DNA of 64,000 bases, taken from contig JAQNBH010000004.1 of assembly GCA_028752905.1 (NCBI GenBank), positions 3,704,610 through 3,768,609 of the forward strand, read 5' to 3'. Below, piece after piece: positions 46,501 through 60,495 of this stretch. How positions within the stretch are numbered: position 1 is the stretch's first letter; every line of letters starts with the position of its first letter. The position numbers were made by a program, and so were the translations under genes. The stretch comes from Cladorhizidae sp. MBARI D1340-BT2 (lineage: Eukaryota; Porifera; Demospongiae; Poecilosclerida; Cladorhizidae). The notes under the pieces were generated by a model. That model made no database searches, was not told the DNA's origin, and was given only the letters and a program-made list of their open reading frames with translations.

Positions 46501-49500
46501 GTAATGGCTTCTGCTAAGGGAGTCTGACTACACTTGGAGGTAATGGCTTCTGCTACAGGAGTCTGACTACACTTGGAGGCAATGGCTTCTGCTACAGGAG
46601 TCTGGCTACACTTGGAGGTAATGGCTTCTGCTACAGGAGTCTGGCTACACTTGGAGGTAATGGCTTCTGCTAAGGGAGTCTGACTACACTTGGAGGTAAT
46701 GGCTTCTGCTAAGGGAGTCTGGCTACACTTGGAGGCAATGGCTTCTGCTACAGGAGTCTGGCTACACTTGGAGGCAATGGCTTCTGCTAAGGGAGTCTAA
46801 CTACACTTGGAGGTAATGGCTTCTGCTACAGGAGTCTGGCTACACTTGGAGGCAATGGCTTCTGCTAAGGGAGTCTGGCTACACTTGGGGGCAATGGCTT
46901 CTGCTAAGGGAGTCTGGCTACACTTGGAGGCAATGGCTTCTGCTACAGGAGTCTGGCTACACTTGGAGGTAATGGCTTCTGCTACAGGAGTCTGGCTACA
47001 CTTGGAGGTAATGGCTTCTGCTAAGGGAGTCTGACTACACTTGGAGGCAATGGCTTCTGCTAAGGGAGTCTGACTACACTTGGAGGTAATGGCTTCTGCT
47101 AAGGGAGTCTGGCTACACTTGGAGGCAATGGCTTCTGCTAAGGGAGTCTGACTACACTTGGAGGTAATGGCTTCTGCTACAGGAGTCTGGCTACACTTGG
47201 AGGTAATGGCTTCTGCTAAGGGAGTCTGACTACACTTGGAGGTAATGGCTTCTGCTAAGGGAGTCTGGCTACACTTGGAGGTAATGGCTTCTGCTAAGGG
47301 AGTCTGGCTACACTTGGAGGTAATGGCTTCTGCTAAGGGAGTCTGACTACACTTGGAGGTAATGGCTTCTGCTACAGGAGTCTGGCTACACTTGGAGGCA
47401 ATGGCTTCTGCTAAGGGAGTCTGACTACACTTGGAGGCAATGGCTTCTGCTACAGGAGTCTGACTACACTTGGAGGTAATGGCTTCTGCTAAGGGAGTCT
47501 GGCTACACTTGGAGGTAATGGCTTCTGCTACAGGAGTCTGGCTACACTTGGAGGCAATGGCTTCTGCTACAGGAGTCTGACTACACTTGGAGGTAATGGC
47601 TTCTGCTAAGGGAGTCTGGCTACACTTGGAGGCAATGGCTTCTGCTAAGGGAGTCTGGCTACACTTGGAGGCAATGGCTTCTGCTACAGGAGTCTGGCTA
47701 CACTTGGAGGCAATGGCTTCTGCTAAGGGAGTCTGACTACACTTGGAGGCAATGGCTTCTGCTAAGGGAGTCTGGCTACACTTGGAGGTAATGGCTTCTG
47801 CTAAGGGAGTCTGGCTACACTTGGAGGTAATGGCTTCTGCTACAGGAGTCTGGCTACACTTGGAGGTAATGGCTTCTGCTACAGGAGTCTGGCTACACTT
47901 GGAGGCAATGGCTTCTGCTAAGGGAGTCTGGCTACACTTGGAGGCAACGGCTTCTGCTAAGGGAGTCTGGCTACACTTGGAGGTAATGGCTTCTGCTAAG
48001 GGAGTCTGGCTACACTTGGAGGCAATGGCTTCTGCTAAGGGAGTCTGGCTACACTTGGAGGTAATGGCTTCTGCTAAGGGAGTCTGACTACACTTGGAGG
48101 TAATGGCTTCTGCTAAGGGAGTCTGGCTACACTTGGAGGTAATGGCTTCTGCTAAGGGAGTCTGACTACACTTGGAGGTAATGGCTTCTGCTAAGGGAGT
48201 CTGACTACACTTGGAGGTAATGGCTTCTGCTACAGGAGTCTGACTACACTTGGAGGTAATGGCTTCTTCTACAGGAGTCTGGCTACACTTGGAGGTAATG
48301 GCTTCTGCTACAGGAGTCTGGCTACACTTGGAGGTAATGGCTTCTGCTAAGGGAGTCTGGCTACACTTGGAGGTAATGGCTTCTGCTAAGGGAGTCTGGC
48401 TACACTTGGAGGCAATGGCTTCTGCTAAGGAGTCTGGCTACACTTGGAGGTAATGGCTTCTGCTACAGGAGTCTGGCTACACTTGGAGGTAATGGCTTCT
48501 GCTACAGGAGTCTGGCTACACTTGGAGGCAATGGCTTCTGCTAAGGGAGTCTGGCTACACTTGGAGGTAATGGCTTCTGCTACAGGAGTCTGGCTACACT
48601 TGGAGGCAATGGCTTCTGCTAAGGGAGTCTGACTACACTTGGAGGTAATGACTTCTGCTAAGGGAGTCTGACTACACTTGGAGGCAATGGCTTCTGCTAC
48701 AGGAGTCTGGCTACACTTGGAGGTAATGGCTTCTGCTTAGGGAGTCTGGCTACACTTGGAGGTAATGGCTTCTGCTAAGGGAGTCTGGCTACACTTGGAG
48801 GTAATGGCTTCTGCTAAGGGAGTCTGGCTACACTTGGAGGCAATGGCTTCTGCTAAGGGAGTCTGACTACACTTGGAGGCAATGGCTTCTGCTACAGGAG
48901 TCTGGCTACACTTGGAGGTAATGGCTTCTGCTAAGGGAGTCTGACTACACTTGGAGGTAATGGCTTCTGCTAAGGGAGTCTGGCTACACTTGGAGGTAAT
49001 GGCTTCTGCTACAGGAGTCTGGCTACACTTGGAGGTAATGGCTTCTGCTAAGGGAGTCTGGCTACACTTGGAGGCAATGGCTTCTGCTAAGGGAGTCTGG
49101 CTACACTTGGAGGTAATGGCTTCTGCTAAGGGAGTCTGACTACACTTGGAGGTAATGGCTTCTGCTAAGGGAGTCTGACTACACTTGGAGGTAATGGCTT
49201 CTGCTACAGGAGTCTGGCTACACTTGGAGGTAATGGCTTCTGCTAAGGGAGTCTGACTACACATGGAGGCAATGGCTTCTGCTAAGGGAGTCTGGCTACA
49301 CTTGGAGGCAATGGCTTCTGCTAAGGGAGTCTGGCTACACTTGGAGGTAATGGCTTCTGCTAAGGGAGTCTGGCTACACTTGGAGGTAATGGCTTCTGCT
49401 ACAGGAGTCTGGCTACACTTGGAGGTAATGGCTTCTGCTACAGGAGTCTGGAGGCAATGGCTTCTGCTAAGGGAGTCTGGCTACACTTGGAGGCAATGGC

Positions 49501-52500
49501 TTCTGCTAAGGGAGTCTGGCTACACTTGGAGGTAATGGCTTCTGCTAAGGGAGTCTGGCTACACTTGGAGGCAATGGCTTCTGCTAAGGGAGTCTGGCTA
49601 CACTTGGAGGTAATGGCTTCTGCTAAGGGAGTCTGACTACACTTGGAGGTAATGGCTTCTGCTAAGGGAGTCTGGCTACACTTGGAGGTAATGGCTTCTG
49701 CTAAGGGAGTCTGACTACACTTGGAGGTAATGGCTTCTGCTAATGGAGTCTGACTACACTTGGAGGTAATGGCTTCTGCTACAGGAGTCTGACTACACTT
49801 GGAGGTAATGGCTTCTTCTACAGGAGTCTGGCTACACTTGGAGGTAATGGCTTCTGCTACAGGAGTCTGACTACACTTGGAGGTAATGGCTTCTGCTAAG
49901 GGAGTCTGGCTACACTTGGAGGTAATGGCTTCTGCTACAGGAGTCTGGCTACACTTGGAGGCAATGGCTTCTGCTACAGGAGTCTGACTACACTTGGAGG
50001 TAATGGCTTCTGCTAAGGGAGTCTGGCTACACTTGGAGGCAATGGCTTCTGCTAAGGGAGTCTGGCTACACTTGGAGGCAATGGCTTCTGCTACAGGAGT
50101 CTGGCTACACTTGGAGGCAATGGCTTCTGCTAAGGGAGTCTGACTACACTTGGAGGCAATGGCTTCTGCTAAGGGAGTCTGGCTACACTTGGAGGTAATG
50201 GCTTCTGCTAAGGGAGTCTGGCTACACTTGGAGGTAATGGCTTCTGCTACAGGAGTCTGGCTACACTTGGAGGTAATGGCTTCTGCTACAGGAGTCTGGC
50301 TACACTTGGAGGCAATGGCTTCTGCTAAGGGAGTCTGGCTACACTTGGAGGTAATGGCTTCTGCTAAGGGAGTCTGGCTACACTTGGAGGCAATGGCTTC
50401 TGCTAAGGGAGTCTGACTACACTTGGAGGCAATGGCTTCTGCTACAGGAGTCTGGCTACACTTGGAGGTAATGGCTTCTGCTAAGGGAGTCTGACTACAC
50501 TTGGAGGTAATGGCTTCTGCTAAGGGAGTCTGGCTACACTTGGAGGTAATGGCTTCTGCTACAGGAGTCTGGCTACACTTGGAGGTAATGGCTTCTGCTA
50601 AGGGAGTCTGGCTACACTTGGAGGCAATGGCTTCTGCTAAGGGAGTCTGGCTACACTTGGAGGTAATGGCTTCTGCTAAGGGAGTCTGACTACACTTGGA
50701 GGTAATGGCTTCTGCTAAGGGAGTCTGACTACACTTGGAGGTAATGGCTTCTGCTACAGGAGTCTGGCTACACTTGGAGGTAATGGCTTCTGCTACAGGA
50801 GTCTGGCTACACATGGAGGTAATGGCTTCTGCTACAGGAGTCTGGCTACACTTGGAGGTAATGGCTTCTGCTAAGGGAGTCTGACTACACTTGGAGGCAA
50901 TGGCTTCTGCTACAGGAGTCTGACTACACTTGGAGGTAATGGCTTCTGCTACAGGAGTCTGACTACACTTGGAGGTAATGGCTTCTGCTAAGGGAGTCTG
51001 ACTACACTTGGAGGTAATGGCTTCTGCTAAGGGAGTCTGACTACACTTGGAGGTAATGGCTTCTGCTACAGGAGTCTGGCTACACTTGGAGGCAATGGCT
51101 TCTGCTAAGGGAGTCTGACTACACTTGGAGGTAATGGCTTCTGCTACAGGAGTCTGGCTACACTTGGAGGTAATGGCTTCTGCTACAGGAGTCTGACTAC
51201 ACTTGGAGGTAATGGCTTCTGCTAAGGGAGTCTGACTACACTTGGAGGTAATGGCTTCTGCTACAGGAGTCTGACTACACTTGGAGGCAATGGCTTCTGC
51301 TACAGGAGTCTGGCTACACTTGGAGGTAATGGCTTCTGCTACAGGAGTCTGGCTACACTTGGAGGTAATGGCTTCTGCTAAGGGAGTCTGACTACACTTG
51401 GAGGTAATGGCTTCTGCTAAGGGAGTCTGGCTACACTTGGAGGCAATGGCTTCTGCTACAGGAGTCTGGCTACACTTGGAGGCAATGGCTTCTGCTAAGG
51501 GAGTCTAACTACACTTGGAGGTAATGGCTTCTGCTACAGGAGTCTGGCTACACTTGGAGGCAATGGCTTCTGCTAAGGGAGTCTGGCTACACTTGGAGGC
51601 AATGGCTTCTGCTAAGGGAGTCTGGCTACACTTGGAGGCAATGGCTTCTGCTACAGGAGTCTGGCTACACTTGGAGGTAATGGCTTCTGCTACAGGAGTC
51701 TGGCTACACTTGGAGGTAATGGCTTCTGCTAAGGGAGTCTGACTACACTTGGAGGCAATGGCTTCTGCTAAGGGAGTCTGACTACACTTGGAGGTAATGG
51801 CTTCTGCTAAGGGAGTCTGGCTACACTTGGAGGCAATGGCTTCTGCTAAGGGAGTCTGACTACACTTGGAGGTAATGGCTTCTGCTACAGGAGTCTGGCT
51901 ACACTTGGAGGTAATGGCTTCTGCTAAGGGAGTCTGACTACACTTGGAGGTAATGGCTTCTGCTAAGGGAGTCTGGCTACACTTGGAGGTAATGGCTTCT
52001 GCTAAGGGAGTCTGGCTACACTTGGAGGTAATGGCTTCTGCTAAGGGAGTCTGACTACACTTGGAGGTAATGGCTTCTGCTACAGGAGTCTGGCTACACT
52101 TGGAGGCAATGGCTTCTGCTAAGGGAGTCTGACTACACTTGGAGGCAATGGCTTCTGCTACAGGAGTCTGACTACACTTGGAGGTAATGGCTTCTGCTAA
52201 GGGAGTCTGGCTACACTTGGAGGTAATGGCTTCTGCTACAGGAGTCTGGCTACACTTGGAGGCAATGGCTTCTGCTACAGGAGTCTGACTACACTTGGAG
52301 GTAATGGCTTCTGCTAAGGGAGTCTGGCTACACTTGGAGGCAATGGCTTCTGCTAAGGGAGTCTGGCTACACTTGGAGGCAATGGCTTCTGCTACAGGAG
52401 TCTGGCTACACTTGGAGGCAATGGCTTCTGCTAAGGGAGTCTGACTACACTTGGAGGCAATGGCTTCTGCTAAGGGAGTCTGGCTACACTTGGAGGTAAT

Positions 52501-55500
52501 GGCTTCTGCTAAGGGAGTCTGGCTACACTTGGAGGTAATGGCTTCTGCTACAGGAGTCTGGCTACACTTGGAGGTAATGGCTTCTGCTACAGGAGTCTGG
52601 CTACACTTGGAGGCAATGGCTTCTGCTAAGGGAGTCTGGCTACACTTGGAGGCAACGGCTTCTGCTAAGGGAGTCTGGCTACACTTGGAGGTAATGGCTT
52701 CTGCTAAGGGAGTCTGGCTACACTTGGAGGCAATGGCTTCTGCTAAGGGAGTCTGGCTACACTTGGAGGTAATGGCTTCTGCTAAGGGAGTCTGACTACA
52801 CTTGGAGGTAATGGCTTCTGCTAAGGGAGTCTGGCTACACTTGGAGGTAATGGCTTCTGCTAAGGGAGTCTGACTACACTTGGAGGTAATGGCTTCTGCT
52901 AAGGGAGTCTGACTACACTTGGAGGTAATGGCTTCTGCTACAGGAGTCTGACTACACTTGGAGGTAATGGCTTCTTCTACAGGAGTCTGGCTACACTTGG
53001 AGGTAATGGCTTCTGCTACAGGAGTCTGGCTACACTTGGAGGTAATGGCTTCTGCTAAGGGAGTCTGGCTACACTTGGAGGTAATGGCTTCTGCTAAGGG
53101 AGTCTGGCTACACTTGGAGGCAATGGCTTCTGCTAAGGAGTCTGGCTACACTTGGAGGTAATGGCTTCTGCTACAGGAGTCTGGCTACACTTGGAGGTAA
53201 TGGCTTCTGCTACAGGAGTCTGGCTACACTTGGAGGCAATGGCTTCTGCTAAGGGAGTCTGGCTACACTTGGAGGTAATGGCTTCTGCTACAGGAGTCTG
53301 GCTACACTTGGAGGCAATGGCTTCTGCTAAGGGAGTCTGACTACACTTGGAGGTAATGACTTCTGCTAAGGGAGTCTGACTACACTTGGAGGCAATGGCT
53401 TCTGCTACAGGAGTCTGGCTACACTTGGAGGTAATGGCTTCTGCTTAGGGAGTCTGGCTACACTTGGAGGTAATGGCTTCTGCTAAGGGAGTCTGGCTAC
53501 ACTTGGAGGTAATGGCTTCTGCTAAGGGAGTCTGGCTACACTTGGAGGCAATGGCTTCTGCTAAGGGAGTCTGACTACACTTGGAGGCAATGGCTTCTGC
53601 TACAGGAGTCTGGCTACACTTGGAGGTAATGGCTTCTGCTAAGGGAGTCTGACTACACTTGGAGGTAATGGCTTCTGCTAAGGGAGTCTGGCTACACTTG
53701 GAGGTAATGGCTTCTGCTACAGGAGTCTGGCTACACTTGGAGGTAATGGCTTCTGCTAAGGGAGTCTGGCTACACTTGGAGGCAATGGCTTCTGCTAAGG
53801 GAGTCTGGCTACACTTGGAGGTAATGGCTTCTGCTAAGGGAGTCTGACTACACTTGGAGGTAATGGCTTCTGCTAAGGGAGTCTGGCTACACTTGGAGGT
53901 AATGGCTTCTGCTAAGGGAGTCTGACTACACTTGGAGGTAATGGCTTCTGCTAAGGGAGTCTGACTACACTTGGAGGCAATGGCTTCTGCTAAGGGAGTC
54001 TGGCTACACTTGGAGGCAATGGCTTCTGCTAAGGGAGTCTGGCTACACTTGGAGGTAATGGCTTCTGCTAAGGGAGTCTGGCTACACTTGGAGGTAATGG
54101 CTTCTGCTACAGGAGTCTGGCTACACTTGGAGGTAATGGCTTCTGCTACAGGAGTCTGGAGGCAATGGCTTCTGCTAAGGGAGTCTGGCTACACTTGGAG
54201 GCAATGGCTTCTGCTAAGGGAGTCTGGCTACACTTGGAGGTAATGGCTTCTGCTAAGGGAGTCTGGCTACACTTGGAGGCAATGGCTTCTGCTAAGGGAG
54301 TCTGGCTACACTTGGAGGTAATGGCTTCTGCTAAGGGAGTCTGACTACACTTGGAGGTAATGGCTTCTGCTAAGGGAGTCTGGCTACACTTGGAGGTAAT
54401 GGCTTCTGCTAAGGGAGTCTGACTACACTTGGAGGTAATGGCTTCTGCTAAGGGAGTCTGACTACACTTGGAGGTAATGGCTTCTGCTACAGGAGTCTGA
54501 CTACACTTGGAGGTAATGGCTTCTTCTACAGGAGTCTGGCTACACTTGGAGGTAATGGCTTCTGCTACAGGAGTCTGACTACACTTGGAGGTAATGGCTT
54601 CTGCTAAGGGAGTCTGGCTACACTTGGAGGTAATGGCTTCTGCTAAGGGAGTCTGGCTACACTTGGAGGCAATGGCTTCTGCTAAGGAGTCTGGCTACAC
54701 TTGGAGGTAATGGCTTCTGCTACAGGAGTCTGGCTACACTTGGAGGTAATGGCTTCTGCTACAGGAGTCTGGCTACACTTGGAGGCAATGGCTTCTGCTA
54801 AGGGAGTCTGGCTACACTTGGAGGTAATGGCTTCTGCTACAGGAGTCTGGCTACACTTGGAGGCAATGGCTTCTGCTAAGGGAGTCTGACTACACTTGGA
54901 GGTAATGGCTTCTGCTAAGGGAGTCTGACTACACTTGGAGGCAATGGCTTCTGCTACAGGAGTCTGGCTACACTTGGAGGTAATGGCTTCTGCTAAGGGA
55001 GTCTGGCTACACTTGGAGGTAATGGCTTCTGCTAAGGTAGTCTGGCTACACTTGGAGGTAATGGCTTCTGCTAAGGGAGTCTGGCTACACTTGGAGGCAA
55101 TGGCTTCTGCTAAGGGAGTCTGACTACACTTGGAGGCAATGGCTTCTGCTACAGGAGTCTGGCTACACTTGGAGGTAATGGCTTCTGCTAAGGGAGTCTG
55201 ACTACACTTGGAGGTAATGGCTTCTGCTAAGGGAGTCTGGCTACACTTGGAGGTAATGGCTTCTGCTACAGGAGTCTGGCTACACTTGGAGGTAATGGCT
55301 TCTGCTAAGGGAGTCTGGCTACACTTGGAGGCAATGGCTTCTGCTAAGGGAGTCTGGCTACACTTGGAGGTAATGGCTTCTGCTAAGGGAGTCTGACTAC
55401 ACTTGGAGGTAATGGCTTCTGCTAAGGGAGTCTGGCTACACTTGGAGGTAATGGCTTCTGCTACAGGAGTCTGACTACACTTGGAGGCAATGGCTTCTGC

Positions 55501-57769
55501 TACAGGAGTCTGGCTACACTTGGAGGTAATGGCTTCTGCTAAGGGAGTCTGACTACACTTGGAGGTAATGGCTTCTGCTAAGGGAGTCTGGCTACACTTG
55601 GAGGTAATGGCTTCTGCTACAGGAGTCTGGCTACACTTGGAGGTAATGGCTTCTGCTAAGGGAGTCTGGCTACACTTGGAGGCAATGGCTTCTGCTAAGG
55701 GAGTCTGGCTACACTTGGAGGTAATGGCTTCTGCTAAGGGAGTCTGACTACACTTGGAGGTAATGGCTTCTGCTAAGGGAGTCTGACTACACTTGGAGGT
55801 AATGGCTTCTGCTACAGGAGTCTGGCTACACTTGGAGGTAATGGCTTCTGCTACAGGAGTCTGTCTACACATGGAGGTAATGGCTTCTGCTACAGGAGTC
55901 TGGCTACACTTGGAGGTAATGGCTTCTGCTAAGGGAGTCTGACTACACTTGGAGGCAATGGCTTCTGCTACAGGAGTCTGACTACACTTGGAGGTAATGG
56001 CTTCTGCTACAGGAGTCTGACTACACTTGGAGGTAATGGCTTCTGCTAAGGGAGTCTGACTACACTTGGAGGTAATGGCTTCTGCTAAGGGAGTCTGACT
56101 ACACTTGGAGGTAATGGCTTCTGCTACAGGAGTCTGGCTACACTTGGAGGCAATGGCTTCTGCTAAGGGAGTCTGACTACACTTGGAGGTAATGGCTTCG
56201 GCTACAGGAGTCTGGCTACACTTGGAGGTAATGGCTTCTGCTACAGGAGTCTGACTACACTTGGAGGTAATGGCTTCTGCTAAGGGAGTCTGACTACACT
56301 TGGAGGTAATGGCTTCTGCTACAGGAGTCTGACTACACTTGGAGGCAATGGCTTCTGCTACAGGAGTCTGGCTACACTTGGAGGTAATGGCTTCTGCTAC
56401 AGGAGTCTGGCTACACTTGGAGGTAATGGCTTCTGCTAAGGGAGTCTGACTACACTTGGAGGTAATGGCTTCTGCTAAGGGAGTCTGGCTACACTTGGAG
56501 GCAATGGCTTCTGCTACAGGAGTCTGGCTACACTTGGAGGCAATGGCTTCTGCTAAGGGAGTCTAACTACACTTGGAGGTAATGGCTTCTGCTACAGGAG
56601 TCTGGCTACACTTGGAGGCAATGGCTTCTGCTAAGGGAGTCTGGCTACACTTGGAGGCAATGGCTTCTGCTAAGGGAGTCTGGCTACACTTGGAGGCAAT
56701 GGCTTCTGCTACAGGAGTCTGGCTACACTTGGAGGTAATGGCTTCTGCTACAGGAGTCTGGCTACACTTGGAGGTAATGGCTTCTGCTACAGGAGTCTGA
56801 CTACACTTGGAGGTAATGGCTTCTGCTAAGGGAGTCTGACTACACTTGGAGGTAATGGCTTCTGCTAAGGGAGTCTGGCTACACTTGGAGGTAATGGCTT
56901 CTGCTAAGGGAGTCTGACTACACTTGGGGGTAATGGCTTCTGCTACAGGAGTCTGGCTACACTTGGAGGTAATGGCTTCTGCTAATGGAGTCTGACTACA
57001 CTTGGAGGTAATGGCTTCTGCTACAGGAGTCTGGCTACACTTGGAGGTAATGGCTTCTGCTAAGGGAGTCTGGCTACACTTGGAGGTAATGGCTTCTGCT
57101 ACAGGAGTCTGGCTACACTCTGCCACAGGAGTCTGGCTACACTTGGAGGCAATGGCTTCTGCTAAGGGAGTCTGACTACACTTGGAGGCAATGGCTTCTG
57201 CTACAGGAGTCTGGCTACACTTGCGAGGTAATGGCTTCTGCTACAGGAGTCTGGCTACACTTGGAGGTAATGGCTTCTGCTACAGGAGTCTGACTACACT
57301 TGGAGGTAATGGCTTCTGCTAAGGGAGTCTGACTACACTTGGAGGTAATGGCTTCTGCTAAGGGAGTCTGGCTACACTTGGAGGTAATGGCTTCTGCTAA
57401 GGGAGTCTGACTACACTTGGAGGTAATGGCTTCTGCTACAGGAGTCTGGCTACACTTGGAGGTAATGGCTTCTGCTAAGGGAGTCTGACTACACTTGGAG
57501 GTAATGGCTTCTGCTAATGGAGTCTGACTACACTTGGAGGTAATGGCTTCTGCTACAGGAGTCTGGCTACACTTGGAGGTAATGGCTTCTGCTAAGGGAG
57601 TCTGGCTACACTTGGAGGTAATGGCTTCTGCTACAGGAGTCTGGCTACACTTGGAGGCAATGGCTTCTGCTAAGGGAGTCTGACTACACTTGGAGGCAAT
57701 GGCTTCTGCTACAGGAGTCTGGCTACACTTGCGAGGTAATGGCTTCTGCTACAGGAGTCTGACTACACA
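40586..57769. repeat. 17-kb array of a 39-bp minisatellite (about 440 copies) with 4.7-kb higher-order repeats
   Basis: The unit is GCAATGGCTTCTGCTAAGGG, AGTCTGGCTACACTTGGAG. Three sites vary between two states: GCAATGG/GTAATGG, TAAGGGA/TACAGGA, and TCTGGCT/TCTGACT. Rare markers recur with a period of about 4,707 bp: a 10-bp deletion (GTCTGGAGGCAATGG) at about 44743, 49450 and 54157; CTGCTTAGGG at 44030, 48736 and 53442; GGCAACGG at 43240, 47945 and 52652; ACACATGGAG at 46104, 50812 and 55869. The third interval is longer for some markers (about 5,058 bp), consistent with a 351-bp (nine-unit) insertion. Units are open in one minus frame (up to 458 codons of SKCSQTPLAEAIT) and partly open in plus frames; these are repeat artefacts. 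Confidence 0.97.
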
Positions 57770-58605
57770 TTATAGCAAACTCTGGCTCTGACAGTGATGA
57801 CACAGCCATAACAACTCTGGCTTTGACAGTGATGGCCCAGTTATAGCCAACTCTGGTGGCTCTGACATATGTGAGCCCACCATGTGTGGGAGCATAATTT
57901 TTTATGTGAGCACCCCCCCCCCCCCCCCCAGTGTGGAGCATGTTTCTTATGTGAGCCCACCATGTGTTCTTTTCAGGGGGTGTATGGGTTCTAATAACTT
58001 TAATGACAAAGAATAAGTTTAGGGGGACAGTTAGCATTTAGGACGAGCAACACATTCTTGCACATGTGATATTTGGAGCATTACACACTAGGACTAAACA
58101 AAAAAATTACCTTTGAACCTTTAGGTCAACTGAAAAAATCCATCCCTCGAGTGTTTGTTTCTGATGACCTCACAACAAAAGGACTGTTATTGCAGCCATC
58201 CTGACATGAGCACTCTATCCTAACATGAGCACACATCCTAACATGAGTACAGAAACACAAACAGATGTCCTGTTTCTCTTCACTGACTCTTGCTATTGTT
58301 GAAAGAGCAGGTTCATGAACTAGCAGTAATACTTGAAGGCTTCTCGAGACTGAAACAACACCATATATGGTACTACACAGCCGCCGATGCAATTAGCACA
58401 ACTGGGATACCAGACTCACTATCCAACTCCTCCTTGTGAAAATATCATTGTTCTCATTCCAGAATTCCAGAGAATGTACACACACCAGTTATTGTAGACA
58501 CCTCAGATAATGTACCATCACAGCAATGACCCAGAGCTGTGAGCAAGTATGCCCCTGTACTTATTGCTGGGATAGGCAAGTTCTCCTGGTCCTGGTATAT
58601 TATAG
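57770..58605. other. Unique spacer with a C run
   Basis: It contains a short repeat of CTCTGGCTCTGACAGTGATG (57780-57870), two copies of ATGTGAGCCCACCATGTGT, and about 20 C at 57909-57929. A minus frame of 88 codons (58126-58392) is not recognised. Confidence 0.5.
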
Positions 58606-58609
58606 CTTG

Positions 58610-60495
58610 GTAGTGACTGGAGCAATGGTGGACTAGGCTGCGTGCAGACTCTCACCAGTGTGCCTATTAATAGCTACTAGCTGAGGACTGGAGTAATGCT
58701 GGACTAGGCTGTGTGCAGACTCTCACCAGTGTGCCTATTAATAGCTACTAGTTGAGGACTGGAGTAATGGTGGACTAGGCTGTGTGCAGACTCTCACCAG
58801 TGTGCCTATTAATAGCTACTAGCTGAGGACTGGAGCAATGGTGGACTAGGTTGTGTGCAGACTCTCACCAGTGTGCCTATTAATAGCTACTAGCTGAGGA
58901 CTGGAGTAATGGTGGACTAGGCTGTGTGCAGACTCTCACCAGTGTGCCTATTAATAGCTACTAGCTGAGGACTGGAGCAATGGTGGACTAGGTTGTGTCC
59001 AGACTCTCAACAGTGTGCCTATTAATAGCTACTAGTTGAGGACTGGAGTAATGGTGGACTAGGCTGTGTGCAGACTCTCACCAGTGTGCCTATTAATAGC
59101 TACTAGTTGAGGACTAGAGTAATGGTGGACCAGGCTGTGTGCAGACTCTCACCAGTGTGCCTATTAATAGCTACTAGTTGAGGACTGGAGTAATGGTGGA
59201 CTAGGCTGTGTGCAGACTCTCACCAGTGTGCCTATTAATAGCTACTAGCTGAGGACTGGAGTAATGGTGGACTAGGCTGTGTGCAGACTCTCACCAGTGT
59301 GCCTATTAATAGCTACTAGTTGAGGACTAGAGTAATGGTGGACTAGGCTGTGTGCAGACTCTCACCAGTGTGCCTATTAATAGCTACTAGTTGAGGACTG
59401 GAGTAATGGTGGACTAGGCTGTGTGCAGACTCTCACCAGTGTGCCTATTAATAGCTACTAGCTGAGGACTGGAGTAATGGTGGACTAGGCTGTGTGCAGA
59501 CTCTCACCAGTGTGCCTATTAATAGCTACTAGCTGAGGACTGGAGTAATGGTGGACTAGGCTGTGTGCAGACTCTCACCAGTGTGCCTATTAATAGCTAC
59601 TAGTTGAGGACTGGGACTGGAGTAATGGTGGACTAGGCTGTGTGCAGACTCTCACCAGTGTGCCTATTAATAGCTACTAGCTGAGGACTGGAGTAATGCT
59701 GGACTAGGCTGTGTGCAGACTCTCACCAGTGTGCCTATTAATAGCTACTAGTTGAGGACTGGAGTAATGGTGGACTAGGCTGTGTGCAGACTCTCACCAG
59801 TGTGCCTATTAATAGCTACTAGTTGAGGACTGTAGTAATGGTGGACTAGGTTGTGTGCAGACTCTCACCAGTGTGCCTATTAATAGCTACTAGTTGAGGA
59901 CTGGAGTAATGGTGGACTAGGGACTCTCACCAGTGTGCCTATTAATAGCTACTAGTTGAGGACTGGAGTAATGGTGGGCTAGGCTGTGTGCAGACTCTCA
60001 CCAGTGTGCCTATTAATAGCTACTAGTTGAGGACTGGAGTAATGGTGGACTAGGCCAACTCTCACCAGTGTGCCTATTAATAGATACTAGCTGAGGACTG
60101 GAATAATGGTGGACTAGGTTGTGTGCAGACTCTCACCAGTGTGCCTATTATAATAGCTACTAGTTGAGGACTGGAGTAATGGTGGACTGGGCTGTGTGCA
60201 GACTCTCACCAGTGTGCCTATTAATAGCTACTAGTTGAGGACTGGAGTAATGGTGGACTGGGCTGTGTGCAGACTCTCACCAGTGTGCCTATTAATAGCT
60301 ACTAGTTGAGGCTGTAGTAATGGTGGGCTAGGCTGTGTGCAGACTCTCACCAGTGTGCCTATTAATAGCTACTAGTTGAGGACTGTAGTAATGGTGGACT
60401 GGGCTGTGTGCAGACTCTCACCAGTGTGCCTATTAATAGCTACTAGTTGAGGACTGTAGTAATGGTGGGCTAGGCTGTGTGCAAACTCTCGGTGC
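58610..60495. repeat. 71-bp minisatellite array (about 27 copies)
   Basis: The unit is GGACTGGAGTAATGGTGGAC, TAGGCTGTGTGCAGACTCTC, ACCAGTGTGCCTATTAATAG, CTACTAGTTGA. Shortened units occur near 59920 and 60055. Divergence (TGTAGTAATGG, GACTGGGC) rises at the right end. The unit contains the perfect palindrome CTATTAATAG. Confidence 0.98.

Noticed and set aside
49438..50814. 458-codon minus-strand frame of SKCSQTPLAEAIT repeats and similar frames throughout 40.6-57.8 kb
   Set aside because: By-product of the 39-bp array; minus units simply lack stops in one frame, and plus frames are broken at random by TGA variants.
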